From NCBI GenBank assembly GCA_004335635.1, contig QAXH01005605.1, positions 14,681 to 31,526 of the forward strand: a DNA stretch of 16,846 nucleotides. Direction: 5' to 3'. The notes beneath the pieces were generated by a model. The model was not told where the DNA came from. It was given only the letters and a program-made list of their open reading frames with translations, and searched no databases. The translations under genes were made by a program, and so were the position numbers. The DNA comes from Chloromonas sp. AAM2 (taxonomy: Eukaryota > Chlorophyta > Chlorophyceae > Chlamydomonadales > Chlamydomonadaceae). Positions 1-9,786 of the stretch are shown one piece after another; positions within the stretch are counted from its first letter, which is position 1; each line of letters opens with the position of its first letter.

Positions 1-120
1 GCCATTTTCCGGCGGCCGCCCGATTCTGGCAGCTCGCCGCCGGGCGGAATTGTTGGGGTCCATTTGTCCCGCCAGTTGGCCACTGTTTTTGCAACTGCCA
101 ACCGCCGGCCCCCCGCCAGG
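1..120. repeat. GC-rich CCGCC/GGCGG low-complexity block, left copy
   Basis: This block is dense in CCGCC, GGCGG and GCCGCC words, for example around 10-50 and 100-120. It stands out from the sequence that follows. A second block of the same kind lies at 772-882, and the two flank a broken coding remnant. Such paired GC-rich blocks could be sub-terminal repeats of a transposable element, but no clean terminal inverted repeat or target-site duplication can be shown, and the left edge may be cut by the window. Confidence 0.4.
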
Positions 121-156
121 CCGCATCCTGTCTTGCTGTCAACGGTCTTTCTTACA

Positions 157-641
157 ATGGCTGCTACAAGTGCAACGCTCGACACAATTGTAATTCTAGA
201 CGACAGCCCGCGTCGCGCGCCAGTCCCTGCCAGAGCTAATGTCTTCACAGCGTTGATGGCTGGAACCAGGGGCCCAGCTGCTACACCCTCTGCAGACAGC
301 CAGACCGTACTCGCCAGACCGCAGCCAGACTGTACTCGTTCAAACCAGCTCGCGCCTTTGCCCGACCCTGCGCTCTCAGACCAGCTCACCGAGGTTGCAG
401 ACAAGCAGAATGCTGAGCCCAACGCAAGCCAGATTAGCCCTCGCGAGCAGCAGCCAAGCGTCTCAAGCTCCCAGGCAAGACACCCACTTCCAAGGACCAG
501 CGCAAGATTAGGGAGTGCTGGCTGAACGGGCACAGGCACTGGGTTGGCCGAGCACTTCAATGCGTGCATGGCAGTTGCCCACAGCAACCACACACACAGG
601 CATTCGTAGCCGCAAAGGACCGTCGGCTGATGAATCTTTGA
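157..641 (+). pseudogene. Broken coding remnant, possibly transposon-derived
   Basis: An ATG at 157 opens a frame that runs to a stop at 523-525. Its first part (MAATSATLDTIVILDD, then ANVFTALMAGTR) reads like a protein N-terminus and then becomes Pro/Ser/Gln-rich. A second frame, open from 438 to a stop at 639-641, carries a basic, protein-like run including RLKLPGKTPTSKDQRK and ECWLNGHRHWVG. The two overlap but are in different frames, so the region looks like one gene broken by a frameshift near 440-490, or two unspliced exons. The family is not recognised. Its position between two GC-rich blocks suggests a mobile-element remnant, which is inference. It could also be chance open frame. Confidence 0.28.
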
Positions 642-771
642 TCACCTCAGAGCTATTAAACTTGGGCCTGTTTGGCATCCTTCTTGACTAGCGATGTGAC
701 ACTTTAGAAGCAACCCTCCGTTTGCTACGAGTGCCTGCAAACGGCGCATGAAAGGACGCGCCATGTGATTT

Positions 772-882
772 TCAGCCCGCCGGCGGTCGACGTGCCGCCG
801 CCGCGCCGCCGCCATGACATCTACTGCGGCCGCCAGCCCGCCGCCAGGCGGGGCTGGCAGGCCGCCGTCCAGCCCGCCGTGC
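772..882. repeat. GC-rich CCGCC/GGCGG low-complexity block, right copy
   Basis: About 110 bases are dominated by CCGCC, GCCGCC and GGCGGG words and are followed abruptly by AT-rich sequence (aaataattag at about 885). The composition matches the block at 1-120. See that entry for the possible pairing. Confidence 0.4.
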
Positions 883-2214
883 CTAAATAATTAGCAATGG
901 CTGGAATGGCATGTAGGTCAGCGCCAGTGGTGAAGCAAGTATTCTAATGGCCGGCTTGCAATGGCCTCAACCCGTTTTGGCATGTACTCTGATCTTACAC
1001 TGCGTATGACGGGCAGGCAGGATATCTTGATGGTCAGCTTGCTGACGTTGGCACACCAGTCAATTTTGACTGTTGCAGTCCAGCCTGGTTCTGTAATCTC
1101 CCTTCTGTTGCAGAACGACGCCTTGCGTGCTTATTGGCTGTCCTTCTTCATATGCTTTATAGTTGTGAAGATTCGTCGACGAGACAACGCCACACCACCT
1201 ACTGTTGAGCGTTTCAACGTCTATCTGCTCCCGCTGTTTCACCTTTTCAGCGGCCAGGTGTCAGACGACGCAACCGCAGACGTTTCTATCCGCATTATCT
1301 CCGTCGCCACGCAGACATTGCTGAACAGCGTTAGTGACACAGGCATGAGATGAAGCAGGGATTCGAGGACTGAGTGGTTACCACACACCCTGATCAAGCG
1401 CGTTGCTGACTTGGCACAGGCATGTCTGGTGCCCAACTGTGCAGCGCGTGCTGACAGGGAGTATATACTCGGGCTTGCACCGCACTGCACGCTGACGCAC
1501 CAGGCGATTCACAATCCAAAGTCCCAAGTTACGGATCGGAATGTCGCCAAGAGCTGCTCCCGGGCAAGAGGTAAGACAGGTTGGCGCTTGTGAAACTGTG
1601 ATATAGGCACGTGTTAATGTCTGATACAGTAAGCCAGCCGCTGATACAGAGCAATGCAAAGCAACAAAGCAAGTTGGTCTGCAGGCGCGCAACATCACTT
1701 CACGTTGATGCAGTGTGGATAACTAGTGCAGAGCCATTTGACACAGAACATAGATCAGTTTTGATGCTATTTTGGCTCGCTTGACACAGGAGCTATCATT
1801 CAGCGCGGACAGCAGTGCGCACTTGGTGGCCGGAGCAACGCATTGGACGCAGCATACTCATGGCGGGTGAGTGCTGCGGATATGAGTGATGCAGACGCGC
1901 CATGCGTGAGAAGGATGCGCCATCGGGGCAGTGAAGCCAGAGATCGTTCTTTTGTCAGTCTGACCTGATGCGTTCTGTCAGTCCGAGGATCTTACAACTA
2001 CTGGTCGTGGCCGTCCTATCAAGAACATTTGCTGCAGCTGGCTTGATCACAGTCGAGCATAGCCCTCCACGCCTGTGCGTTGCCATGCGTTCATTTTGGA
2101 TCCTTCTGCTGCAGAGATCACTCGCCGCTGCTAACCTGGGACATCATAATCACTATTCTCGTGGGCACTGGGGAGCCCTCATGCACTGCATTCAGCAAAG
2201 GCACGTGCATGCGC
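883..2214. other. Stretch with no supported gene
   Basis: Open frames up to 130 codons occur on both strands, for example 961-1353 on plus and 1378-1698 on minus. None shows a recognisable domain, consistent composition or splice sites joining it to another exon. The part just before the ankyrin remnant (about 1968-2214) could hold its 5' end, but I see no F-box or other typical N-terminal module clearly. Confidence 0.4.
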
Positions 2215-2971
2215 ATGTGGTGTCCAGAACAAGTGGCCACGTGGTTGTTCAAGCGGCATGGCCTAGCTGGGGCTTTCAAAAGGGCAGCAGGCGCAGGCAA
2301 CCTGCCAGTGTGTGAGGTCATACTGCACAAGTATGGCCCTGCTGCAGGCTACTGTGGTGCTATGCTAGCAGCAGCCAGCGCAGGGCATGCAGCTGTCTGC
2401 CAGGTGCTGCTGCAGCAAGGATATCACCCAGCCAGGGCAGATGCTCGAAACAGCCAGTACCTGAGGCAGGCTGCAGAAAACGGGCATTTGGACGTTTGCG
2501 GAGTTCTGGTACAGCAGCCGAACCATCCTGCCAGAGCAGACGCTGGCGACAGCACCACCCGGCCCTGGCAAATGCCGCTTGCAGTGATGCATTGCGTTGG
2601 GCGGCAAGGAATGGCAATCTCACATTGTGCCAGCTGCTGCTGCAGCAGAGATGCCATCCAGTGACAGCAGACGCTGCAAACAGCTGCTACTGGTTTCGGC
2701 AGTGCTGCATGGCCACCTTGACGTCTGCAAGCTGCTGCTAGAACAGAACCACCGTCCTGCAAAGGCAACAGATATAAAAAGTGATGTCCTTATGCAGGCA
2801 GCGTCAAATTGGCATTTGACGGCTCCGCTGCAGCAGCTAATCTATCAGCATCTGGAGCGGGAGGGGGAAGCTGCCAGGTGTCAGGGAGTCAGGCTGACCC
2901 TGCCACAGAATATATACATGCCTAGCATCGCTATGCCAGGCAGCACTATGCCAGGCAGCACTCCAGGATGA
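2215..2971 (+). pseudogene. Frameshifted ankyrin-repeat protein gene
   Basis: About six ankyrin-type units follow one another. Their recurring pattern is LRQAAENGHLDVCGVL..QQ..HPARADA, at about 32-34 residues per unit. Units 1-3 (about 2272-2553) read in one frame, beginning after MWCPEQVATWLFKRHG at 2215. Unit 4 (about 2583-2690; ALRWAARNGNLTLCQLLLQQ) is in a second frame. Units 5-6 (about 2693-2851; HGHLDVCKLLLEQ) are in a third frame, which ends at a TGA at 2969-2971. No GT-AG intron explains the shifts, so at least two indels have broken the gene, near 2545-2575 and near 2693-2705. Ankyrin units are protein-interaction modules. The C-terminal end carries a 15-nt tandem coding for MPGST twice. 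Assembly error is the alternative to decay. No intact start region was found. Confidence 0.7.
2931..2960 (+). repeat. 15-nt tandem duplication
   Basis: The unit ctatgccaggcagca occurs twice back to back, followed by a partial third copy (ctccagg). In the last ankyrin frame it encodes a duplicated MPGST. It is an ordinary slippage product. Confidence 0.8.
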
Positions 2972-3131
2972 GGAAAGAATGTCATTGTTACAATGGGGCT
3001 AGGCTGGCAGTCCCCCTATACATGCACCAAGAAGAAGTTGATCATCCATGCTGTTATCTATGTGATTGATTCGGTCTGGTTATCGGCCTGGTTGTGGGCC
3101 TCCTTCAGCCGAGCCAGCCAGACTCTCCTTC

Positions 3132-3187
3132 AGGGGAGGGAGGGGGAGGAGGGGGAGGAAGGTGGGGGGAGGGAGAGGTGGGAGGGG
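3132..3187 (+). repeat. Purine-rich G-run tract
   Basis: A run of about 55 bases is almost entirely G and A, with many runs of three to six G on the plus strand. It breaks into ordinary sequence at ttaagaacg. The pattern of closely spaced G-runs fits a potential G-quadruplex or triplex-forming sequence. A matching pyrimidine-rich tract lies about 230 bases downstream. Confidence 0.75.
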
Positions 3188-3413
3188 TTAAGAACGTAAA
3201 GATACACACAACGTAAAGACGCATCTCTAACAGTAGTTGAGTTCACTCCCGGTGCCGCTGGCTTTGCTATCTTGAAGGCCTGCCGTCTTGCCTGCATGGC
3301 TTTGCTTTCAAGGCCATAACATTTCCGGCCTCGGTTGCATGGGTTTCCGCAATGCTTTCTGATCCTCGTGGTTTTGGAGTCCAAACTCTGCTCTCCAGCT
3401 TTTGTACGTCGCC
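3188..3413. other. Spacer between purine-rich and pyrimidine-rich tracts
   Basis: No gene is supported here. Short open frames lack any domain, and I see no splice-site pairs that would join them to neighbouring coding sequence. Confidence 0.3.
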
Positions 3414-3490
3414 AAACCCCTCCCCCCCCTTCTCACCACCCTCTTTTCTCTTTCGACCTTCTAGAGTCTGCCTTTCTTCTTTTCCTTGCT
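3414..3490 (+). repeat. Pyrimidine-rich tract
   Basis: The tract starts with runs of C (cccctccccccc) and continues as a C/T-rich stretch interrupted by short mixed words. With the purine tract at 3132-3187 it has opposite strand asymmetry, so single strands could pair imperfectly. It immediately precedes the reverse-transcriptase remnant. Confidence 0.6.
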
Positions 3491-3535
3491 CAGGGCAAAG
3501 ATAGCCCCATTTATACATGTTTACCGCACATGTCA

Positions 3536-4060
3536 GACTCTATCCACATAGCGAGCAGTCAGCGCTATGGGAGCTGCTGCGAGCCAGGGGTGTTGCAGAC
3601 AAGCTGGTGGGCCTATTAGAGGACCTGTACAGTGGGTGTGGGGATCAGGTTGTTGTTGCAAATGATGGGTAAAGGGACTGTCACTGTACTTCTCCATGTC
3701 CAGCGGGGTACGGCAAGGCTGCCCCATGTCACTTACCATACTTGAACGTCGTCCTGGACTTCCTTGCACGGTTGGTCAATCACAAGAGGGGAGGGATTCC
3801 AACCCCTCCAACCTACATGCGAAGGGGATTGCGACGATAAGTAGTGGTGGTGGCCAACCCCTTGAGGTGCTATCCTGTCCGCAAACCTCGTTAGACCCAA
3901 AATGGGGCTTGGAAATGTGCATATCGTTCGATGTTCATTGTCGCTAAAGTGTGCCAGGATCAGGCGCTAGCAGGCTTCAGTATAACCCTCGTCGTCATGC
4001 TAGTGCACCAGTATGCAAACGACATGGTGCTAGTCAAAACAAGCAGGTCTCCTCACTGCG
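3536..4060 (+). pseudogene. Degenerate LINE-type reverse transcriptase remnant
   Basis: Pieces of a non-LTR retrotransposon reverse transcriptase lie in correct order but in different frames. DSIH near 3536 resembles palm motif A. A segment with ALWELLRARGVADKLVGL and EDLYSG runs from 3562 to a stop at 3670-3672. FSMSSGVRQGCPMS at 3690-3731 is the motif B signature. NVVLDFLARLVNHKRGG follows in another frame from about 3739 to a stop at 3838-3840. QYANDMVLVKTSR at 4009-4047 corresponds to motif C (normally YADD), with the first catalytic Asp replaced by Asn. Several frameshifts and stops make it non-functional. The element's ends are not visible; endonuclease and ORF1 parts were not seen. RT motifs are established knowledge; the LINE assignment rests on the GVRQGCPMS and EDLY-type context. 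Confidence 0.8.
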
Positions 4061-4530
4061 CAGGCTAGAGCAAGAAAAGAAATGCAGATTGAGTCATGCC
4101 GCATACGTACACTGGCAGACAGCACTGGTGCAACTTACGTGGTGGATTGATGTGGACATGTGGCACGTGCTTACCACAGACCCTGATAATTGTTGTTTTG
4201 TCACATACGTTACGTTGAATTGCAGCCAACAATCCTGCAGGCCGAGGCTTGCCTTTCCAGTGTTCCCACCCCCTTGGTTTTTTCCAGCAACAGAGGGCCA
4301 AGTTTGAATGATATCCCAGTCTGGAGAAAGAGTAGTATATATATGTATGGAGAAAGAGTGGTCGGTACAAGATTCTTGCCAGATGCTTGACGGGATGCTC
4401 AATTGGTTGGCCAGTCTACCTACTGTTTGCGAGGTACTCACCAGTTAGCAAAAACAAGAGTGCAGAGTGCGTACAAAAGCAAGCGTGCAGAGGGCGCTGT
4501 AAGCCATGATGCACAGCCCCAGGCTGCGTT
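4061..4530. other. Non-coding stretch with a small direct repeat
   Basis: No gene is supported. The 11-base word ggagaaagagt occurs at 4323-4333 and 4349-4359, either side of an alternating TA tract (tagtatatatatgtat). The region may be the 3' continuation of the RT remnant, but no RNase H or other domain is readable. Confidence 0.35.
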
Positions 4531-4532
4531 GC

Positions 4533-4617
4533 CACCAATATAAAGAGTGGTCTTCTGGGGGAGGGGTGTCGTTTGAAAACTCCGTGACCCTAGCACCAAC
4601 AATATAATGAGTGATCT
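4533..4617 (+). repeat. Imperfect direct repeat of about 22-24 bases
   Basis: The segment caccaatataaagagtggt at 4533-4551 recurs imperfectly at 4594-4617 as caccaacaatataatgagtg followed by atctt, about 61 bases further on. Its function is unknown; it probably marks a local duplication. Confidence 0.5.
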
Positions 4618-5098
4618 TTTCTGGTTTCTCTCTATCATGACGTTTACAGCTGCTTGCCGTAACGCATGGCAGTGCCAATGTCAAGCCCACCGGTTGAACA
4701 CATGCAGAGGTGTTTGTTGCAGGTAATCAAACGCTTCATGGTGCAGCCGCCTGAGTGCGTAAGGACTGGCGACAACGTGACCGACAAGCGACCTGTAGCT
4801 AATCTAACAAAGCAAAGTGCTCATTCGTACCACCACTCTCGTACATGTTTATTTGGAGTGTGCGACCTGCTGTGCGATTCGGTTGACTGTCAAGCAATCC
4901 GCGGCTAATCTAACACGGCGTCTGATAGGGCAACCTCAAGCTGCCCAGCTCCAAGTAGTACAAGTAAATAATTGTAATTACACATGGAAAGTCGTCAGAG
5001 TACAAGTGTACGCAGATGACAGCTGGAAACCCATCGCTGTCAAGTGGTCTACGGTTACAACAGACTGCACTTCATGAGCGTCCTGGGCCCTGCAAAGT

Positions 5099-5176
5099 GC
5101 AAGTGCGTCTACAATGCTAAAGTGCAAGTGCGTCTACAATGCTACAATACAACAAATTTGCAAGTGCGTCTACAAT
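5099..5176 (+). repeat. Three copies of a GCAAGTGCGTCTACAAT word
   Basis: The 17-base word gcaagtgcgtctacaat occurs exactly at 5099-5115, 5124-5140 and 5160-5176, giving spacings of 25 and 36 bases. Its 13-base core gcaagtgcgtcta returns at 5486-5498 and 5507-5519. Copy three and the copy at 5486 share additional upstream sequence (caacaaat..gcaag), so the two clusters are related. The varying spacers argue against CRISPR. It looks like a minor dispersed or satellite repeat. Confidence 0.8.
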
Positions 5177-5333
5177 ACAAGTGTCACACTAAGTCACACT
5201 ACAAGGAGAAGTGGTACGTTATCATAACTTGTGTTTCAGACACTGCCACAAAGGGCAAGTGACTTAAATGAGAAGTCCATGGTCACATGCCAGTGCTTTA
5301 CCAGGGCGGTAAACGGGCATCGGAATGTCGGGC

Positions 5334-5420
5334 GTGGTTGGCTGGAATGGTTGGCGGGTTGGCAGCATGGTTGGTGGCGTGGTCGAGTAGTTGGCGATTT
5401 TTAAACGATGGTTGGCATGG
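5334..5420 (+). repeat. GTTGGC-rich G/T block
   Basis: Within about 85 bases the word gttggc occurs at least five times (for example 5337, 5350, 5358), together with a gttggt and scattered ggcgtgg words. Spaced GG pairs could form two-tetrad G-quadruplexes, but this is only a composition-based inference. No gene overlaps it. Confidence 0.55.
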
Positions 5421-5445
5421 CACAGCAAACCGGCATGTTTATATA

Positions 5446-5561
5446 GCGACAAGACAACGTGTTAGGGCAACGAGTGCAACAAATTGCAAGTGCGTCTAGT
5501 GTTAGGGCAAGTGCGTCTAGTGTCCGGGCTGCCCTAGAGTTAGGGCGACAAGACAACGTGT
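5446..5561 (+). repeat. Local repeat cluster: GCGACAAGACAACGTGT pair and GTTAGGGC triplet
   Basis: The 17-base word gcgacaagacaacgtgt flanks this segment at 5446-5462 and 5545-5561. Inside, gttagggc occurs at 5461, 5501 and 5539 (spacings of 40 and 38 bases), and gcaagtgcgtcta at 5486 and 5507. The structure suggests a tandem unit of about 40 bases with decay. The gttagggc word is not a telomere array, since it is not contiguous. Confidence 0.75.
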
Positions 5562-5564
5562 GAG

Positions 5565-6700
5565 TGGTAGTGGCTCAGTGGCTAGGCGTACAACCATTTT
5601 CTTGGGCAAACCGGCGACTTTTTTACGTGGGGTGTTTCGGCAACAACACTGGCACTGGCAGGTCAGATTCTCCTTGCATATCATGGCATGTGGCCTGCAA
5701 GTTAGTGGCCGAAGTTCCCCTTCCAAAGTTTCTCATCCAAAGTTTACAGTGCCAACGATTAGGCTGTGGGCAAACAAATCGTTGCTGGCTTGTCTCATGC
5801 CTGAGACGCCAAACTCATCAGTGGCACAGTTCATTTGTGGCAGGCTACTGGGGCCGGCCTGCGCTACCTATGTCCTCTGCTTGCTCGTCCGGCTGTAGCC
5901 GTGCCTGTTGCACCTGCGCCTTCAGCGGCTTGGCTCCACTCATCGTGTCGAGGCCACTCTGCAAGCAGGACCAAGACATGCGACAGAGACTGGTCAAGTT
6001 GTAGATGGATTGCCACAAATTGCCTGCAGGCTAACAGTCCCTCAGCAGTCTAGTTGGTATTTGTTGAGCATGACTACATGACAATGACACAAGCAGGCTG
6101 GGGACTGGCAGGAAGGCAAATACCAAGGCAATGCAAGGGTTTCGTTCTGTGCAGGGAAGACCGGAAGATCAATCAGCTGCGCCAGTAGCCCGGGTAATTG
6201 CGGCGATGTGGACAGACCTGCATGGGGTGCAAATGGGCTTGCGGCTCGGGATGCTCTGGAAGTTTCAGCTTGTCTCCGTGTGGTTTTGTCTCGAGTCGTG
6301 TGGCCTCCTCCAGGGGTTCATTGATAATCTGCGCACGCATGCATGCATGCGAGCATTCTCAGATCGCAAAGAAAGCTCGGAGAGAAGCCCTGCAGTGAAT
6401 GCTCCGACAAAGGATGCTGATGCCGCGTGTGTTCCGACACAAGCGCAAGGAGCGCAGCCGCAGACAGCGGTGCAGACCACGCTCTGCATCTGTGGCAAGC
6501 TGACGTACAGCTCTTCTTACCTTTGGCGACTCTGAAGGATTCATGCCAAAGTCCTGTCACGCAAGGCTGTCCTCGGATAGTAATGAAGGCGCGTGTTAAA
6601 GTGTGTAGGGTATGTCTGTCGATCAATGAAGCTTGTGTGTCGGCTTTGTGGCCTTGTTGATATCACAGAGGTCACACAAACGCTCGGTGATGACTCATTG
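5565..6700. other. Stretch with no recognised gene
   Basis: Several open frames of 70-146 codons overlap here on both strands (for example 5564-6004 and 6131-6535 on plus). None contains a motif or domain I recognise, and their overlap in multiple frames is expected by chance at this composition. A short microsatellite of the palindromic unit gcat lies at 6337-6350. Confidence 0.35.
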
Positions 6701-6704
6701 CTGA

Positions 6705-6971
6705 TGCGTTCACGAGTCACGGCAACATGGCACCTCCGCTCAGCCCGCTCAATACACTGCACCGGACGGCTACGCCAGCGCGTTGACTAAGCACATTCAC
6801 AACCTGAACTCGTCTCAACTGGATACAACAATACGTCTGCGTACTGCAAGATACCAGTAGAGATCGGATTCAAGCCATGTTCAAGCGGCGCTCTCGGCTC
6901 AGCCGTGTCCATTTACAAGGTATAAGAAAGGTGTGTGGTCCTTCAGACCAAGCATCAGCTTCCAGCTATGA
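6705..6971 (+). pseudogene. Possible decayed coding fragment
   Basis: One frame is open from 6705 to 6971 except for a single TAG at 6858-6860. Its translation has even, protein-like composition (for example YTAPDGYASALTKHIHNL and YKKGVWSFRPSISF). No family is recognised. It overlaps the probable 3' end of the antisense proteasome gene, so it may be chance. Confidence 0.2.
6913..6917 (-). terminator. Candidate polyadenylation signal TGTAA for the proteasome gene
   Basis: On the minus strand TGTAA lies about 167 bases beyond the PSMA5 stop codon. TGTAA is the known poly(A) signal of green-algal nuclear genes, usually located 10-20 bases before cleavage. The distance gives a plausible short 3' UTR. 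The assignment is by motif only. Confidence 0.45.
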
Positions 6972-7083
6972 AGTCGAGAGAAACAGGGAGTGATGACGAG
7001 GAACCTAGATGGTGTGCCAACAATTTTGATTCGAAAACATGCGTGGTTAGGCGTACAAGACATTGCACATAAATCAGCTGCAA

Positions 7084-9055
<1,972 letters not shown>

Positions 9056-9786
9056 ATGGCAGAGACAGACGCTGCGCTGAAAGTTCGCCTGGCAAAGGAG
9101 AATTGCAAAAGCAGCTACGGGCGGCTCCAGAATGTTGTCTTAGGTGGCACCACCTTCTGCGACCATGGCAACGAGTACTGTCACATGTAAGTAGCATGCA
9201 GCACCTTCTGACACCTGACCGCCAGCGAAGCATTCTGGCAGAAACAGTAGGCGTGCACAGGACAGAGCCTGCGTGCGCATGAGTGTGATGCATGGGCATA
9301 CAATTCGTTCATGAACTCGCCCATGCTGTCTCAGCTGCATGAATTGTTTGATGATGCTTATCTCAGGAAAAAGCCTTCAAGCCTATCCAGAGTGCGGCAC
9401 TGTCTGGTAGTCATCAACTTGCGCAGACAGACAGTGATTGACTGTGGCTGTGAAAAGGTCGCGTCGCCCCGTCTCAATGCTAACCAGAAGCCATTAGCAA
9501 ATTCACGTCATGCCACATGACCCATGCCCATGCCCCATGCGTTCTCAGGTGCACATGTGATCACCGCATGACCAACAACAGCCTCTTGGGTGTGGATGGC
9601 CTGGACCCTGGGGCTGAGCGGGAGCCCATCTGCATTGGATTCCCTTACACGATGGCTGTATCGGATAAGACAGACAAGACCTTGGAGTGTGCAGACCACT
9701 GCGTCCTGGGCTGCCGTCTGTGCTTTGACTTCCACAAGCTCATCCGACGCAATCTCATGGCAGGCCGCCGCATCCACAGCCAGTAG
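9056..9786 (+). CDS. Small Cys/His-rich protein, putative metal-binding, 2 exons
   Basis: Exon 1 is 9056-9186 and exon 2 is 9549-9786. They join across a 362-nt intron (donor GTAAGT, acceptor CTCAG) that splits the Met-44 codon, giving 122 aa. The start sits in a strong context (gccATGg) with an in-frame stop at 9020-9022 upstream. Residues 1-30 are a charged, probably helical leader. Cluster 1 has C35, H37, C42, H43, C45, C47 and H49 (CDHGNEYCHMCTCDHR). Cluster 2 has C91, H94, C95, C99, C102 and H106 (CADHCVLGCRLCFDFH). The spacing suggests one or two zinc-binding sites. There is no signal peptide or membrane segment. I do not recognise a named family; a MYND-like or other treble-clef finger is possible but unproven. 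No TGTAA is visible close after the stop; the first I see is near 10790. It is divergent from PSMA5, so co-expression is possible. Confidence 0.85.

Noticed and set aside
961..1353. 130-codon plus-strand open frame with hydrophobic stretches
   Set aside because: No domain, and competing frames on the minus strand are equally long. The translation shows no family pattern and no splice partners.
5099..5176. CRISPR-like array of 17-base repeats
   Set aside because: The repeats are too short, spacers differ in length and are themselves repetitive, and the DNA is eukaryotic nuclear.
5461..5546. GTTAGGGC words as an interstitial telomere array
   Set aside because: The three copies are about 40 bases apart and not contiguous, so they do not form a telomeric repeat.
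5571..5673. tRNA or SINE-like promoter: TGGCTCAGTGGCTAGG resembling a Pol III A box
   Set aside because: The downstream ggtcagattctcc is a poor B box, and no cloverleaf could be folded by eye.
5564..6004. 146-codon plus-strand open frame
   Set aside because: It overlaps two other long frames on the same strand, has no recognised motif, and adjoins a repeat cluster, so chance is the best explanation.
6131..6535. 134-codon plus-strand open frame
   Set aside because: No domain or consistent composition. It spans a gcat microsatellite, and minus-strand frames over the same bases are of similar length.
9311..9520. Open frame inside the intron of the Cys/His-rich gene
   Set aside because: Exons 1 and 2 already join in perfect phase without it, and it has no flanking splice-site pair or recognised domain.
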